This document shows positions 24,593-36,300 of a stretch of DNA of 64,000 bases, in pieces (within the stretch, counting starts at the first letter, position 1; each line of letters starts with the position of its first letter). The DNA is from Carnegiea gigantea (lineage: Eukaryota > Streptophyta > Magnoliopsida > Caryophyllales > Cactaceae): NCBI GenBank assembly GCA_029747015.1, contig JAKOGI010000540.1, positions 292,501 to 356,500 of the forward strand, written 5' to 3'. A program made the position numbers and the translations under genes. The notes beneath the pieces were generated by a model. That model searched no databases, had not been told where the DNA came from, and saw only the letters and a list, made by a program, of their open reading frames with translations.

Positions 24593-24995
24593 TCAACCCT
24601 TGTAACCTGTTCTCATCGGATGTTTCCTAGAGTTCTCTTCCCCATCTCTTTCTGTGTTTCCTTTTTTTTTTTTTGTATCGCACCTTCCGGACTTTCAATG
24701 ACATATCTGGTTCTGTTATATCTTGCTTATCTCTTACTATGTCTTATGTGATTCACTTGCAAACACCATGTTCTGACTATTGTTTGTACCTTTTCAATGA
24801 TGCCAAAAGGGGGAAGATAAGTGGACCTAGGTTGAGTTGAACGGTTGGTTGAGTTGAACGGTTGAGTCATTAGTCTTTATACTTACATATGTTTTTTGAC
24901 TGACCTAGCACCTGTGTGGATATATATCAGCACTCAAGGCACTTACGAAAATAAAATCTTTTTCTTGTCAATATGGTCACTTGGTTTGTCATCAT

Positions 24996-25010
24996 CAAAA
25001 AGGGGGAAAT
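24996..25010 (+). other. Polypurine tract
   Basis: AAAAAGGGGGAAAT lies directly before the 3' LTR. A similar AAAAGGGGGAAG occurs near 24,805 upstream; multiple purine tracts are known in Sireviruses. Confidence 0.85.
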
Positions 25011-26620
25011 TGTTGAACTAACTGTATAAAGTTTTGATGATAACAAATCCAAGTGTAGCATACTTGCTTGAGTAATGTTGTTCCAAACAAGCTCTCCAAA
25101 CAGGTCCTACAAAGTTGTTTGTATTGATCCTACTTACCTGTTCTGTCTACTAAATGTTGAGAACAAGTTTTAAGAATAGGTTCCAAGCTTCAGTGACACA
25201 AAGATTAGCACACAACAAATCTCGACAACAACTGACTAAGTCTTAAAGACCAAGTTCCTACATGCAGCGATACAAGATCACCCGAGTAATCAAGGTGACC
25301 AAGGTGTTTGGAGTTGCACATCCATCCTCGACAAGATGACTAATTCTTACAACAAGAAGTCTCGATTTGATTTAGGTTTTATCTTTTAGATTCTTGTTAA
25401 TATGCCAATCTTGAAAGTCTTAATCTAACACTTCTTGAAACGGTTTTCGAGATTTGCTTCAGAACACCATTTCCAAACAACCCTGCAAACAGGGTGCCTA
25501 GAGTGTTCCTGAAACTGTAGCGGCCACATCCGTTTTACCTAAAAATTTCTTTTGGTTGGCTGGCTGCTCTAAGAATCCTTTTATGAAATCCTAAGCTGAT
25601 TAGTTAAGTCCTAAAAAGATTATTATTTATTATATATATGTAGCAGATTGCAAAACCATTTTTGCTAGAGATTTTTTTCAAAATCCGAAAAATCTTTATT
25701 CCTTATTTTTAGGCCTTGATTGATTCAAATTTTGAAACCAAGATTTTTATCCTTTTTTGGGCTAAATTACACGGCTATATTAAGTGGCTAATCAGTTTTT
25801 ATCCCGTGAGTATCAAATCCCTATATTTTAGGAGAATCTTATCTTCTTTGTTCCTAGCCGTTGGAAATCTGAAGAAATCTTCTAAGCTGCTAAAATCAGA
25901 AGATTTTTCTATCTTTTTTGAAGGAGTTAGCCGTTGGGTTTGCTTGCTTAAATAAGAAAATCTTTTCACTCCTTTCGGCAGAGATACACAAGGGAAAAAT
26001 CGGTTTCTTTCACAAACACATTGAGATTTCTGGAGCTACATTTCAAAAGAAAAAACCGTGATAAGATTGTGCAAAAATTGAGCTTTCAAAACTATTGACA
26101 TACTAGGACTTCATTGTACCTTACATCTGCTTAAGTCAGAAGCACCCCAGTAAGGTATTTTGTATCCTTGATCTCAGATTAAAAGTGAGTGAGTGTGTCC
26201 TTAGTCGTGTGGACTTTGGACGTGTCCAATCTAGAGAGATTTGGACGTGGTGTAACCTGTCTTAGAGAAGAAGGTTACGTGGGTTACAAGTTGTAACAAG
26301 GAGTGTTACTTTTGTAACGTGTTCAGCCCGTTAGTGAAGTGGTTAAATCCTACACGAGGTAGGTCGTGGTTTTTCACACCTCAGTTGGGCTAGAGGTGTT
26401 TTCCACGTAAAAATCGTGTGTGCTTTATTTCCGCTTTTATCTACTTGATTTTCGCTTCTGAACCAATTGGGAACAGCCACTGCAAACAAGGCCCAAGACT
26501 GTTCTCGTTCAGAAACAGTCTCTGCAATCAGGGTCTAAGGCTGTTTGTCAGTAAATAGGCGAAAATCGGACACCACAATTCACCTCCCCTCTTGTGGTCG
26601 TGTACTCTTAGAATTCAACA
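25011..26620 (+). repeat. 3' LTR of the plus-strand Sirevirus-like element
   Basis: Begins TGTTGAACTAACTG and ends GAATTCAACA (1,610 bp). It aligns with the 5' LTR throughout and is followed by the target duplication GGACT. Confidence 0.95.
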
Positions 26621-26889
26621 GGACTCGATACATTTCAACTGAATGCATTGCACAAACTCATTTCAAGATTGACCCAAACACAAACTCCACAAAGCAGTCA
26701 ATAGCACTTTAGAAATATATTAGCATAAGGAGAAAGCAAGATTAGTGTAGTAACATAAAATTCTGAGGAAACTCTTATCGCATGTTTCTAGCAGGACTTA
26801 AAACTTGCACGGTGTAAAAGCTTGATATACATGACCTTGGAAAACTGTTCAATATCACACGAATAGAACGGAAGAAATTTTTTAAGAGT

Positions 26890-27115
26890 GGGATGGAGAT
26901 GAGTACCAAAATGGCCTTCTGTTAGTGAGCTACAATCGTGCTTTGGCGGTGAACTAAACAGCATCCTTCCAAAACTCGAAGTGAAAGTGCAACTTCAGTA
27001 TTGGTCGAAGAGCTTGTTAATTTCATACGCTCCACAGTGAAGATACGATCAAGATTAATGAGTCTGTCTACTTCTGTTTCTCTTAATGAATGTTGTAATA
27101 GAACAGGAACCACTG
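26890..27115 (-). pseudogene. Possible CDC14-like (SIN component family) exon remnant
   Basis: On the minus strand an exon-like block follows a TAAACAG acceptor at about 27,117. It encodes VDRLINLDRIFTVERMK, then TEVALSLRVLEGCCLVHRQS, which resembles plant proteins of the CDC14/SIN-component family (PF08045) as I remember them. An in-frame TAA follows VAH and similarity seems to continue beyond it (QKAILVLISIP), so it is probably a broken copy or isolated exon. No other exon could be recognised nearby. The identification is tentative. Confidence 0.35.
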
Positions 27116-27479
27116 TTTACACAAGTCCATCCATTCATCCCATCACCCACAACAGGTAAAACTGTCAGTGCATGCTTGCTCCATTTTTAAGCCATAAGCA
27201 GCCCCCCAAATTCATGAGCAAATCACATACAATTACACTACTACCAGAGTACAATTTCTTGGATTACCCATCCAATTCCTATCACTTATACAAAAAGCAT
27301 AGAATAAGCAATTCAACTAGTTGTATGCTGCCAGAATTGGCAATGGTTAAATTACAAGATAAAATCATTGGACCACTTTCATCACACCATTTACTATGAA
27401 TGTAGACACAAATTAAGACAAAGAGCTTTATCGTCACCTCAACCATTGTCTGAGAAGAAATCCACTAAAAAATGAATAC

Positions 27480-28050
27480 CTTGACAACAAATTTAAGCAA
27501 GAATTTCATTTGAATTCCAAAAATGCCAGAGATTAAACCCAAATTCAAACCAAAATGCCTCAAACCTGTTGATTCTTGTACTAGCGCCGGTGAGTGAGGT
27601 AGTTGTTTTGGATGACACTGCCGGCGATAAGGGCTGTCCACCAGTGAGAAGATGACACAGCCGTGGCTGAGATGTGAGAGATAAGAGAGAGGCAGGGGTT
27701 CTCCAATGAGTGGGCGGGGAGGGAACTGCCAACGATGCGCCGGTGTTCTTAGGCGACGGAGCCGGTGACTTTTACCGACAAGAAAAGAGAGGGTCTATGA
27801 GCAGTGGGCTTGGCCTATGAAAGCAGAGGAGGAGAACAAAGATGTGAGAGAGCAGGGAGACGGGAGACAGGGCTCGAAAAGCTTCAAGGGCTTTCGAAAT
27901 TTCAGAGAGAAGGGAAGGAGATGAGATGAGATGAAAGCAGAGGGAAGAGGGATCAAGTTTTAGAGAGAGAAAATGTTGATTGAGAAAGGAGGGTCTACGT
28001 GAAGGTTTCCCCCACCCTCTTTCCCAATTCAGCATTTTTTGTGAAAAAAA
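27480..28050 (-). other. Unassigned CT-rich, leader-like region
   Basis: Read on the minus strand this is rich in CTCTCT and CTTCCC tracts, with several short open frames and a CAACAG|GTTTGAGG donor-like site near 27,568. It resembles the 5' untranslated exon of a plant gene lying upstream of the CDC14-like remnant, but no protein is recognisable. Confidence 0.25.
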
Positions 28051-28161
28051 AAAATCTCTTTTAATCTTAGCCTTTCATCTGAAATTAAATGGTTGAGATT
28101 AAAAGTTCACACTTAAAGAAAAGTTCACACCTAAAGGGAAGTTCACACATGAACCCTTCCC

Positions 28162-28164
<3 letters not shown>

Positions 28165-28250
<86 letters not shown>

Positions 28251-28257
28251 GTATATA
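28165..28257. repeat. (CA)n / (TA)n microsatellite
   Basis: Two CA runs are separated by TATATA, ending in ATATATATATG. Confidence 0.95.
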
Positions 28258-29188
28258 CAAATTAATGGAAAATTATATGGGGTTAGTTCCAAATTTACTA
28301 AGAAAGTTAGTAAATTACAAATATAAGTATACAACTCATCCCTAACCCTATATCAACTGCGCCGTGCAATTATCAAAAGGATTATGTGTTGTTAAGCCAA
28401 GTTTCAAGCATCTCAATTGAGTTCATGCGATGACAAAATAAGTGGGCTAACCTAACGCAAATCATTTGTCGATTGTCTCATTTGTAAGCCTTAATACCAA
28501 AACATACCTTGAAAAATGAAAAAAAAAAAAGAAAATAACAAAATTTTTATTTAGGCCTTGGTGTTGGTTTATAACTTCACGTTTATCATATTTGGAGTTA
28601 GTAAATAGAAACAGGTTGGTTGAAGTCGACACTTATAACATCATTCTGTGACTACTGTTAAAAATTCTCTATCAAATTTAAAACTTAAAACTATCAACTA
28701 TTTTGTTTTTTCCTCTTAAGTTTTTTAATTGATTTCATTTGTAAAAATTCCCTCTTAAGTTGTTTTTCTTTCCCACCTAAACTCAACTAATTGAGTTCGA
28801 AAAATTCAAAATTGCCCCCATAAGAGAAAAGACTAACCCTCCCCCCAAAATTTACTACTTATTTGGGTAAAATTGAGTCGAGTAAGAATCGGATCGGTTT
28901 TAATCAAGTACAATTCAATTCGGGTTCGGGTTGTCCGTTTTCAATTTACTTCGGGTCGGGTCACTACGGATTTAGTTTGAATTGGGTAAGGCCATTTCAG
29001 GTGTGAGTCATTTTAGTTCATGATTTAATTCAGGTTTCGTCCTGTTATGAATCGGTTTAATTCAAGTGTTTGGGTCCAAATCAGTTCATCTCATTTTCGG
29101 TGTTAGTTCGGGTGTTAGTTCGGGTGTAGATCCGGGTCGTTCCGTTTCGGTGTTGGGTATTGGGTCAGTTTTGCTAGGTCTAGTCCCT
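28258..29188. other. AT-rich DNA with degenerate TTCGGGT repeats, no gene seen
   Basis: The first 600 bases show nothing recognisable. From about 28,915 a degenerate short repeat built on TTCGGGT or GGGTCGGGT runs to 29,165, ending where the old copia LTR starts. Confidence 0.5.
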
Positions 29189-29246
29189 TGCACAAAACCC
29201 CAGGGTTCTTAGGCTATGGGATTGTGAAGGTTCTTTGTATAGTGAG
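29189..29246 (+). repeat. Left LTR of the old copia element, first part
   Basis: This is the first 58 bp of the 158-bp LTR, aligned to 49,681-49,738. It is interrupted after GTGAG by the minus-strand Sirevirus-like element. Confidence 0.75.
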
Positions 29247-30718
29247 TGTTGAATTCCAAGAGTACACAACCACAAGAGGGGGGGTGAATTGTGGTGGTCG
29301 ATTTTCACCTAATAACTGACAAACAACCGTAGCACTTGATTGCAGAGATTGTTTGTAAATCACAAACAACCTTACGCCTTGTTTGTAGCGGTTGTTCTCA
29401 ATTGATTCAGTAGCGAAATTCAAAGTAATAAATGCGGAAATAAAGCACACACAATTTTTACGTGGAAAACACCTCTAGCCCAACTGAGGTGTGAAAAACC
29501 ACGACCTACCTCGTGTAGGATTTAACCACTTCACTAACGGGCTGAAAACGTTACAAAAGCAACACTCCTTGTTACAACTTGTAACCCACGTAACCTTCTT
29601 CCCTAAGACAGGTTACACCACGTCTAATCTCACCAGATAGGACACGTCCAAAGTCCACACGACTGAGGACACACTCACTCACTTTCTGTTCTGAGAACAG
29701 GGGTACAAAACACCTTACTGGGGTGCTTCTGACTTAAGCAGATGTAAGGTACAATGAAGTCCTATTATGCCAAGAAATTGAAAGCTCAGTTAAGCACAAT
29801 CTTCTCACGTTTTTCTCTTTGAAATTCAGCTCTAAGAATCTCTTACTTCTTTGTAAAAACCGGATTGTCAAATGGGAGAGAGAATTTCAATATTTAAACG
29901 CACAACCCAACGGCTATTCTTTCAAAAGATAGGAAAAATCCTCTATTTTTAGTCGCTTAGAAGATTCACCAAAGATTTCCAACGGCTAAGAGAGGAGAGA
30001 AGATTTTCTTAAAATATCTTGGCCGAGTAATCTAGCTTGAAAAGGATAAAATCTTGATTTATCCCAAATTCAATCAAGACCTAAAAATAAGGGATAAGAA
30101 TATTTCAAGGGAAATCTTTAGCAAAAACGGTTTTGTAATTTTTTTTTTTTCAAATTCAAAACAAATCTTTTTAGATCTGGCAGCCAACCGAAGCAAATTT
30201 CCAGATAAGACTGATGTAGCTGCTGTAGTTTTTGAGAACACCCTAGGCACCCTGTTTGCAGGGTTGTTTGGAAATGGTGTCCCAAAGCAACTTTTCGAAA
30301 ACCGTTTTCAAGAAGTGCTAAAAATGATACTTTCAAGATTGGCATATTAACAAGAGTCTAAAAGATAAAAACTAAATTAACCAAGACTCCTTGTAAGAAT
30401 TAGTTGTCTTGTCAAGAGTGAATATGCTGCTCCAAAACACCTTGGTCACCTTGATTCCTTGGGTGATCTTGTGTAGCTGAATGTTCCTCAAGACTTAAAC
30501 CATATGTGTTGTTTGCTGATCTTGTGTCACTGAAGCTCGAAACCTGTTCCAAAGACTTGTTCTCAATATTTAGCCACCAGGTTAATAAAATATCACAAAC
30601 AGCGGTGTAGGAACAACGGTGTATTAGGCCCTATTTGGAGAGCTTGTTTGGAACAACATTACTTAGACAAATATGTTACTCTTGGATTTGTTATCATCAA
30701 AACTAAATATAATCAACA
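29247..30718 (-). repeat. 3' LTR of the minus-strand Sirevirus-like element
   Basis: In element orientation it runs TGTTGATTATATTTAG...GGAATTCAACA. It lies directly after the purine tract AAAAAGGGGGAAATG (minus strand of 30,719-30,733). Confidence 0.95.
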
Positions 30719-30733
30719 CATTTCCCCTTTTTG
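30719..30733 (-). other. Polypurine tract of the minus-strand Sirevirus-like element
   Basis: The minus strand reads AAAAAGGGGGAAATG immediately before the 3' LTR. A second AAAAGGGGGAATAAG lies at about 30,855-30,869. Confidence 0.85.
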
Positions 30734-31021
30734 ATGATGACAAACCAAGTGACCATATTGATAAAATTAAAAAGCTTAACAACGTTTAATGCTGATAGGG
30801 ATCCTCTAGGTGCTAGGTCATAGAGCACGTCATATGGTTTTATTCATATGGTCTTATTCCCCCTTTTGGCATCATTAAAAAGCATAAACAACAGTATGAA
30901 TGCAAGAAAAGAAATATAGAGCATAAGGTGCAAGAAGCATCATTAAGGAGATATTGCATTAAAAACAGTACAATGCCAAAAACGAAGATGGGAGGAGGAG
31001 ACAAGAGAACAGCCTAGAGAA

Positions 31022-32858
31022 TCAGGTTGCAGGGGGTGGTCTCGTTTGCAGAGGAGGAATGCTGGGGGCAAGAGTGGAGAGAAGGGCAAGCAATTCCTCA
31101 TGGCGTTTGGCGGAGAGGGCTTGCTCCTCAGCAAGAGCAGCCTTGACAGCTGAGAGCTCATCCTTGAGGCGAGCATTGTCCTCAAAAACAGCCTCAAGTT
31201 TGATGGAAGGTTGCCCAGAAACAGGTGGTCGAGGTGGTCGACGACCCTGTTTGGAGACTGACCCTTCACCAACCTCATAGCCACACCCGAGCAGAGTGTC
31301 AATCCCAATCTCATCAACGACTTGGGCCTCCACTCGCCGTGTGAGCACTATCCCAAGGTGCTCAAACACCCTTGTCAGCAGAAACCCATATCCAAGATCA
31401 TGGGCCCGGGTGGTGTTCGCAATTCGCCCTATGTGGCGAATCATGATTGCAGGGAGGTTGATTGGTTCCTCCCGATCCAGTAAGTCCACCAGGCATTGAT
31501 CGAGGGCATCAGCTGAGTTTCGCCCTTGACCTCGCGGAATTATGTTCTTGATAGTGAACATAAACAATAGTTGGTGCAGGGAGGTCATTTCACCCTTCTT
31601 AACAGAGAGGGGTGTTCTCAGGCCCTGTTTTTGACTGAGGCGTTGGGACACCTCTAGGAGCCTGGCTGTTTCTAGGGCTGTTTTGTCTTCCCTCACATAC
31701 ACGTCAAAGCCTTGGGAGGGTACTCCCAAAATTTTCCCAAGTGTGGGCGCATCAACCTTAATGCGTTGCCCATTCACAAAACTAGTCACCACCCCTTCGG
31801 TGACACTGCAGTTGGCGTAAAACTCAGCCAACTCAGGCACAGAACACCCCAGCTGGGTGTTTGCAAACAAGTCGAGCTAGCCTTGAGCGCGTAACTTCGT
31901 CAGGAACGCCCCCAGAACCTGTTCCTCGAAAAAGCTTACATTCACTACCTTCCCCCTGACGACATTGCGCTTAAGCAACTGCGCATGTTTGTCAGACATA
32001 GGAGAGGGAGTGAACTGCTTTGGGGTTTGGGGGTAGGAACAGAGGTGGTAGCTTCTGGTAGGGAGGCTGTTCTGGGCTTTCGCTTGAGGGGTGTTTTTGC
32101 AGGAGAGGGCTTCACAGCAGGTTTAGTGGTTGATTTTAGAGGGGCTTGTTCTTCAGAGGACTCGGAGAACACCGGTATCCCCTGTTTAAAGGTGGTGTTC
32201 TCAGAGTCAGAACTCGAGAACCCTTCGGTAGAAGAGGAGGAAATCTCCTCGATGACAGGAGCAGAGGGTTTGGAGATACGGTGAGAGGATTGAAGGATTG
32301 TGGAGAAGAGGGAGTTTGAGAGGGCTGAGACCTTGGTTGTGGCCTTGTTCTCGGCGTTCTGCTACGCCTGGCCACTATTTTCACCCTTTTCCTTTTCTCT
32401 CCAGTTTGAGCGACCGGAGTGGGGGTTTCAGCCTCAGGGAGAGAATCCTTCTCTAAACTCTCCTCTGATGTCTCATTCGACTTCCCTTGGAAGTCGACAT
32501 TCAGATCCTCCACATACACACCTTCGACAGAGGCAGCCCCTGTTTCTGTCGCTGTGTCAGGAAACAACCCAGAAGAACAGGGCTCAAAATTAAACCCTTC
32601 AGGGGTTTCCAAGAGTTGGTCTTGAGACCCCGATAGTGTACCCTTTGACTCGACTTTAATGGGACAAGCAATTGTCCCTACAAGGAACACCAATTCCCTT
32701 CCACACTCGAAGGGAATATCATTCATCCCCATTCCCACTGATTGTAGGGACAAGCTTTTCAGGAATTTGAAAGGCTTGTACAGGATTGGGCGAGGGGGAG
32801 CAGGGATTGAGGACGCAAGAACGAGGGCTTTTGATTGAGAGGAGTTGTTGGGATCCAT
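31022..32858 (-). pseudogene. Third ORF of the minus-strand Sirevirus-like element (PF20167-like domain)
   Basis: It starts MDPNNSSQSKAL at 32,858. It shares with the plus copy the N-terminal domain (ILYKPFKFLKS, NDIPFECGRELVF), the basic KRKRVKIVARRSRTPR stretch, the central domain (VPELAEFYANC, ILGVPSQGFDVYVRED, GFLLTRVFEHLG) and the C-terminal coiled coil (ARLKDELSAVKAAL). The C-terminal half is open from about 31,870 to 31,022. Frameshifts lie between 32,250 and 31,945, and a TAG precedes LDLFANTQ near 31,877. Conservation of the same domain order in two diverged elements suggests the ORF was under selection when the lineage was active. Confidence 0.7.
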
Positions 32859-32859
32859 T

Positions 32860-32956
32860 GTTGCTAGAAGAGAGAGATTAGGGTTTAAGGTTTTTGCAGG
32901 GTTTTCAGGTTTTGCTTATGTGCGAGATGAACGGCAGAACTGAGAACAGGGCATAT

Positions 32957-32993
<37 letters not shown>

Positions 32994-32995
32994 AC
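32860..32995 (-). promoter_or_regulatory. Promoter/leader-like sequence upstream of the third ORF
   Basis: On the minus strand a (CT)17-like repeat (32,960-32,993) is followed by TTTATATGCC (TATA-like, about 95 bases before the ATG), then AAACCCTAATC (telo-box) just before the start codon. The order matches 22,480-22,602 in the plus copy. Confidence 0.5.
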
Positions 32996-33332
32996 CCAAA
33001 ATCTTTAGAAGATTTCTCGGTTTGCAACGGGTGTGAGCATTAAAAGCTTGTGCCTTGGGAAGGAAAGAAAACACATCGAGCAACCAAGGGGCATACCTGT
33101 TCTCTTCGTTATGCTTGTTCTTTGCCGTCTGATCTTGATTGGACTTAATGGTATTAAGGCGGCTCCAGTACATCCCCTTATGCTGCACTAAGTGGATAAG
33201 TAGAGACAAAATGCACGTAATTCGAGTGTATGCAATCACATCCGTTGTTAATAAGATTTGCAAACAGGGGGAGAGAACAGGGTGTAAAGGTTGATCTTAC
33301 CAAACCCAGTTCATGTTCTGGAAACAGGTATC

Positions 33333-36300
33333 TCAGGGTGTTCTCACCAACCCTAGTTCCAGTCTATTTCTTTCAAAATGATCTCTAGCGAGTGCCTTAG
33401 TGAATATATCAGCAATTTGATTTTCCGTTGAGCAAAAATTCATAGAGATTAAACCCTTTTCAACATTATCTCTCAAGAAATGATGTCGAATGTCAATATG
33501 CTTTGTTCTTTTATGTTGACATGGATTTTTGGCAATGTTAATTGCACTTATGTTATCACAAAAAATAGGAATGCATCCAGTGTCAACACAAAAGTCCTTA
33601 AGCTGTTGCCTTATCCACAACAGTTGAGCACAACATGAAGCTGCTGCAACATATTCAGCTTCTGCTGTGGACATGGCAACAGAATGTTGCTTCTTGGTAG
33701 CCCAAGATACCAAACAAGGTCCAAGAAAGTGAGCCATACCTGAGGTACTCTTTCTATCAACTAGGAATCCAGCATAGTCAGCATCAGCATATCCAACAAG
33801 ATCAAAATTGCAACCTCTAGGATACCATAAGGCTAAATTGGGTGTATGTTTCAAATATCTTAGTATCCGTTTCACAGCCTTAAGATGAGTTTCCTTAGGA
33901 TTAGACTGAAAACGGGCACATAAACCAACACTAAAAACAATATCTGGTCTACTAGCGGTTAGGTATAGGAGTGACCCAATCATGCCCCTATAGAGTTTCT
34001 CCTCAACTGAGGGACTCCCATCATCCATAACCAACCTGGTTGAAGGAGAAATAGGAGTGTCTACGGGTTTGGCCAACTCCATCCCAAAACGCTTAAGTAG
34101 CTCCTTGATATACTTTTGTTGATGGATCATGGTGCCGTTTGGAGTTTGCTTGATTTGTAAGCCTAAGAAAAAGTTAAGCTCACCCATCATGCTCATCTCA
34201 AACTCACTCCTCATCATATTTGAAAATTCATTGCATAAATCATGATGAGTTGCACCAAATATAATGTCATCAACATATATTTGGACAATCAATAAATGTT
34301 CCCCCTTAGATTTTAGAAACAAGGTATTGTCTACCTTGCCTCTTCTAAAATCATTTTCAATTAAAAAACTTGACAACCGTTCGTACCAAGCTCTAGGAGC
34401 TTGTTTTAGGCCATAAAGAGCTTTGTCAAGTTTGAAAACATGGTTAGGAAATTCACTGTTTTCAAAACCAGGGGGTTGTTTGACATACACCTCTTCTTTA
34501 AGGTATCCGTTGAGGAATGCACTTTTCACGTCCATTTGATATAGCTTGATTTCCATATGAGCTGCAAAGGCTATTAAGATTCGAATAGCCTCAATTCTAG
34601 CAACTGGTGCAAAGGTTTCTTCACAATCGATCCCTTCTTCTTGATTATACCCTTGAACAACCAGCCGTGCCTTGTTCCTAGTGACTGTTCCTGACTCATC
34701 CAGCTTATTTCGGAACACCCACTTGGTTCCAATGATTGTTCTCTCTGCAGGTTTAGGTACAAGGTGCCATACTTTGTTTCTTTCAAATTGATGGAGTTCT
34801 TCTTGCATTGCCGTGACCCAATCTGAATCTGCAAGAGCTTCATTCACACTCTTTGGCTCAATATTAGAGAGAAAAGCATAGAAAGCACAGAAATTCTTAA
34901 GCTTAGACCTAGTTTGCACTCCACTGTTAATATCAGACAGAATTTGATCAAGGGGGTGCGAACTATGGTACTTCCATGGTCGTGGAGTAAGAGGATCCAC
35001 AGACCCATGCTCTACTCTAGTCGTAATATCAAGCTTATGATCATCTCCTGAGCCTGTTTCTGCACCTGTTTGTAAGCTGTTCCTGAAGAACATGGTCCCG
35101 AATAGGGTTCAACGGTGTTTCCCCCTGTTTGGTGTTCACCTTGCCTGCTGTTCTGAGGAACACCTTCAGGAGTTGTTTTCTCCATGGTGTTCTTACCTCG
35201 TTTATCTTGGAGCAACACTTCTTTTCGAACAAGACCTAATTCAAGTTCATCTTCCTGTGCATCATTCTCACTCAACAAGTTAGATTCATTAAAAAGCACA
35301 TGCACACTTTCCTCAACACACAAGGTCCTTTTGTTAAAGACTTTGTATGCCTTGCTGTGAGAAGAATAGCCAAGAAATATTGCCTCATCACTCCTAGGGT
35401 CAAACTTTCCTAAGGCATCCTTCCCATTATTATGCACAAAACACCTACAACCAAATGTTCTTAGGTGCGTAATATTGGGTTTTCTGCCCTTGAAAAGTTC
35501 ATAAGGAGTTTTGTTCAAAATGGGTCTGATCATGCATCTATTTATAATGTAACATGAGGTGTTCAATGCTTCTGCCCAGAAATACCTAGGAAGACCACTA
35601 GTAATAAGCATTGTTCTAGTCATGTCTTCCAGGGTGCGATTTTTGCGCTCAACCACCCCATTTTGTTGGGGGTTCTTGGAGCTGAGAAGTTATGATCAAC
35701 ACCATGTTCATTACAATAGTTGATAAAACTTGCATTTTCAAACTCAGTTCCATGATCAGATCTCAAGCTAATTAAGGAGTGTCCTACTCTCTTTTCAACC
35801 TTTTTGAGAAAGGCAATAAAATTCTCAAAGGTTTCATCTTTGGATGCCAAAAACAAGGTCCAAGTAAATCGAGAGTAATCATCCACTACAACAAGCACAT
35901 ACTTTTTCCCACCTCTACTAGTTATCCTCATGGGACCACACAAATCAATGTGTAATAATTCTAGAGGTCGGGTAGTGCTTACACATTTTTTCGATTTAAA
36001 AGAAGATCTGACTTGTTTGCCTTTTGCACAAGCTTCACATACCTTGTCATCATTAAATTGATGGAAGGTAGCCCAATAACCAGGTCTTTTGAAACAAGTT
36101 TATTTAAAAGAGTAAGGCTTACATGATCTAGTCTCTTGTGGCAGAGCATTATGTCATCATTCACAGCACTCAAACAAGTCAGGTTGTTTTGGGGAAGAGT
36201 GGAAATACATACTTTGTAAACATTTTTGTGTCGCTTCCCCCTTAATACGACATCTCCTGTGTTGACATTGACAACCAAGTAATGTGTTCGTGAGAACACC

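Larger units (their letters stand above)
15412..26620 (+). mobile_element. Sirevirus-like Ty1/copia LTR retrotransposon, complete, plus strand
   Basis: The 11.2-kb element is flanked by GGACT at 15,407-15,411 and 26,621-26,625. It contains LTRs (15,412-17,025 and 25,011-26,620), a tRNA-Met primer site, gag with zinc knuckle, protease, integrase, RT and RNase H in copia order, a third ORF, and a purine tract. The LTRs differ by roughly 20-25 substitutions and a few small indels by eye (about 1.4%), so the insertion is fairly recent. The coding region nevertheless carries several stops and frameshifts, so it is not autonomous. It is closely related to the reversed element at 29,247-39,283. Confidence 0.95.

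Noticed and set aside
27172..27399. 75-codon plus-strand ORF near the CDC14-like remnant
   Set aside because: It lies opposite a probable intron, has no motif and no start context.
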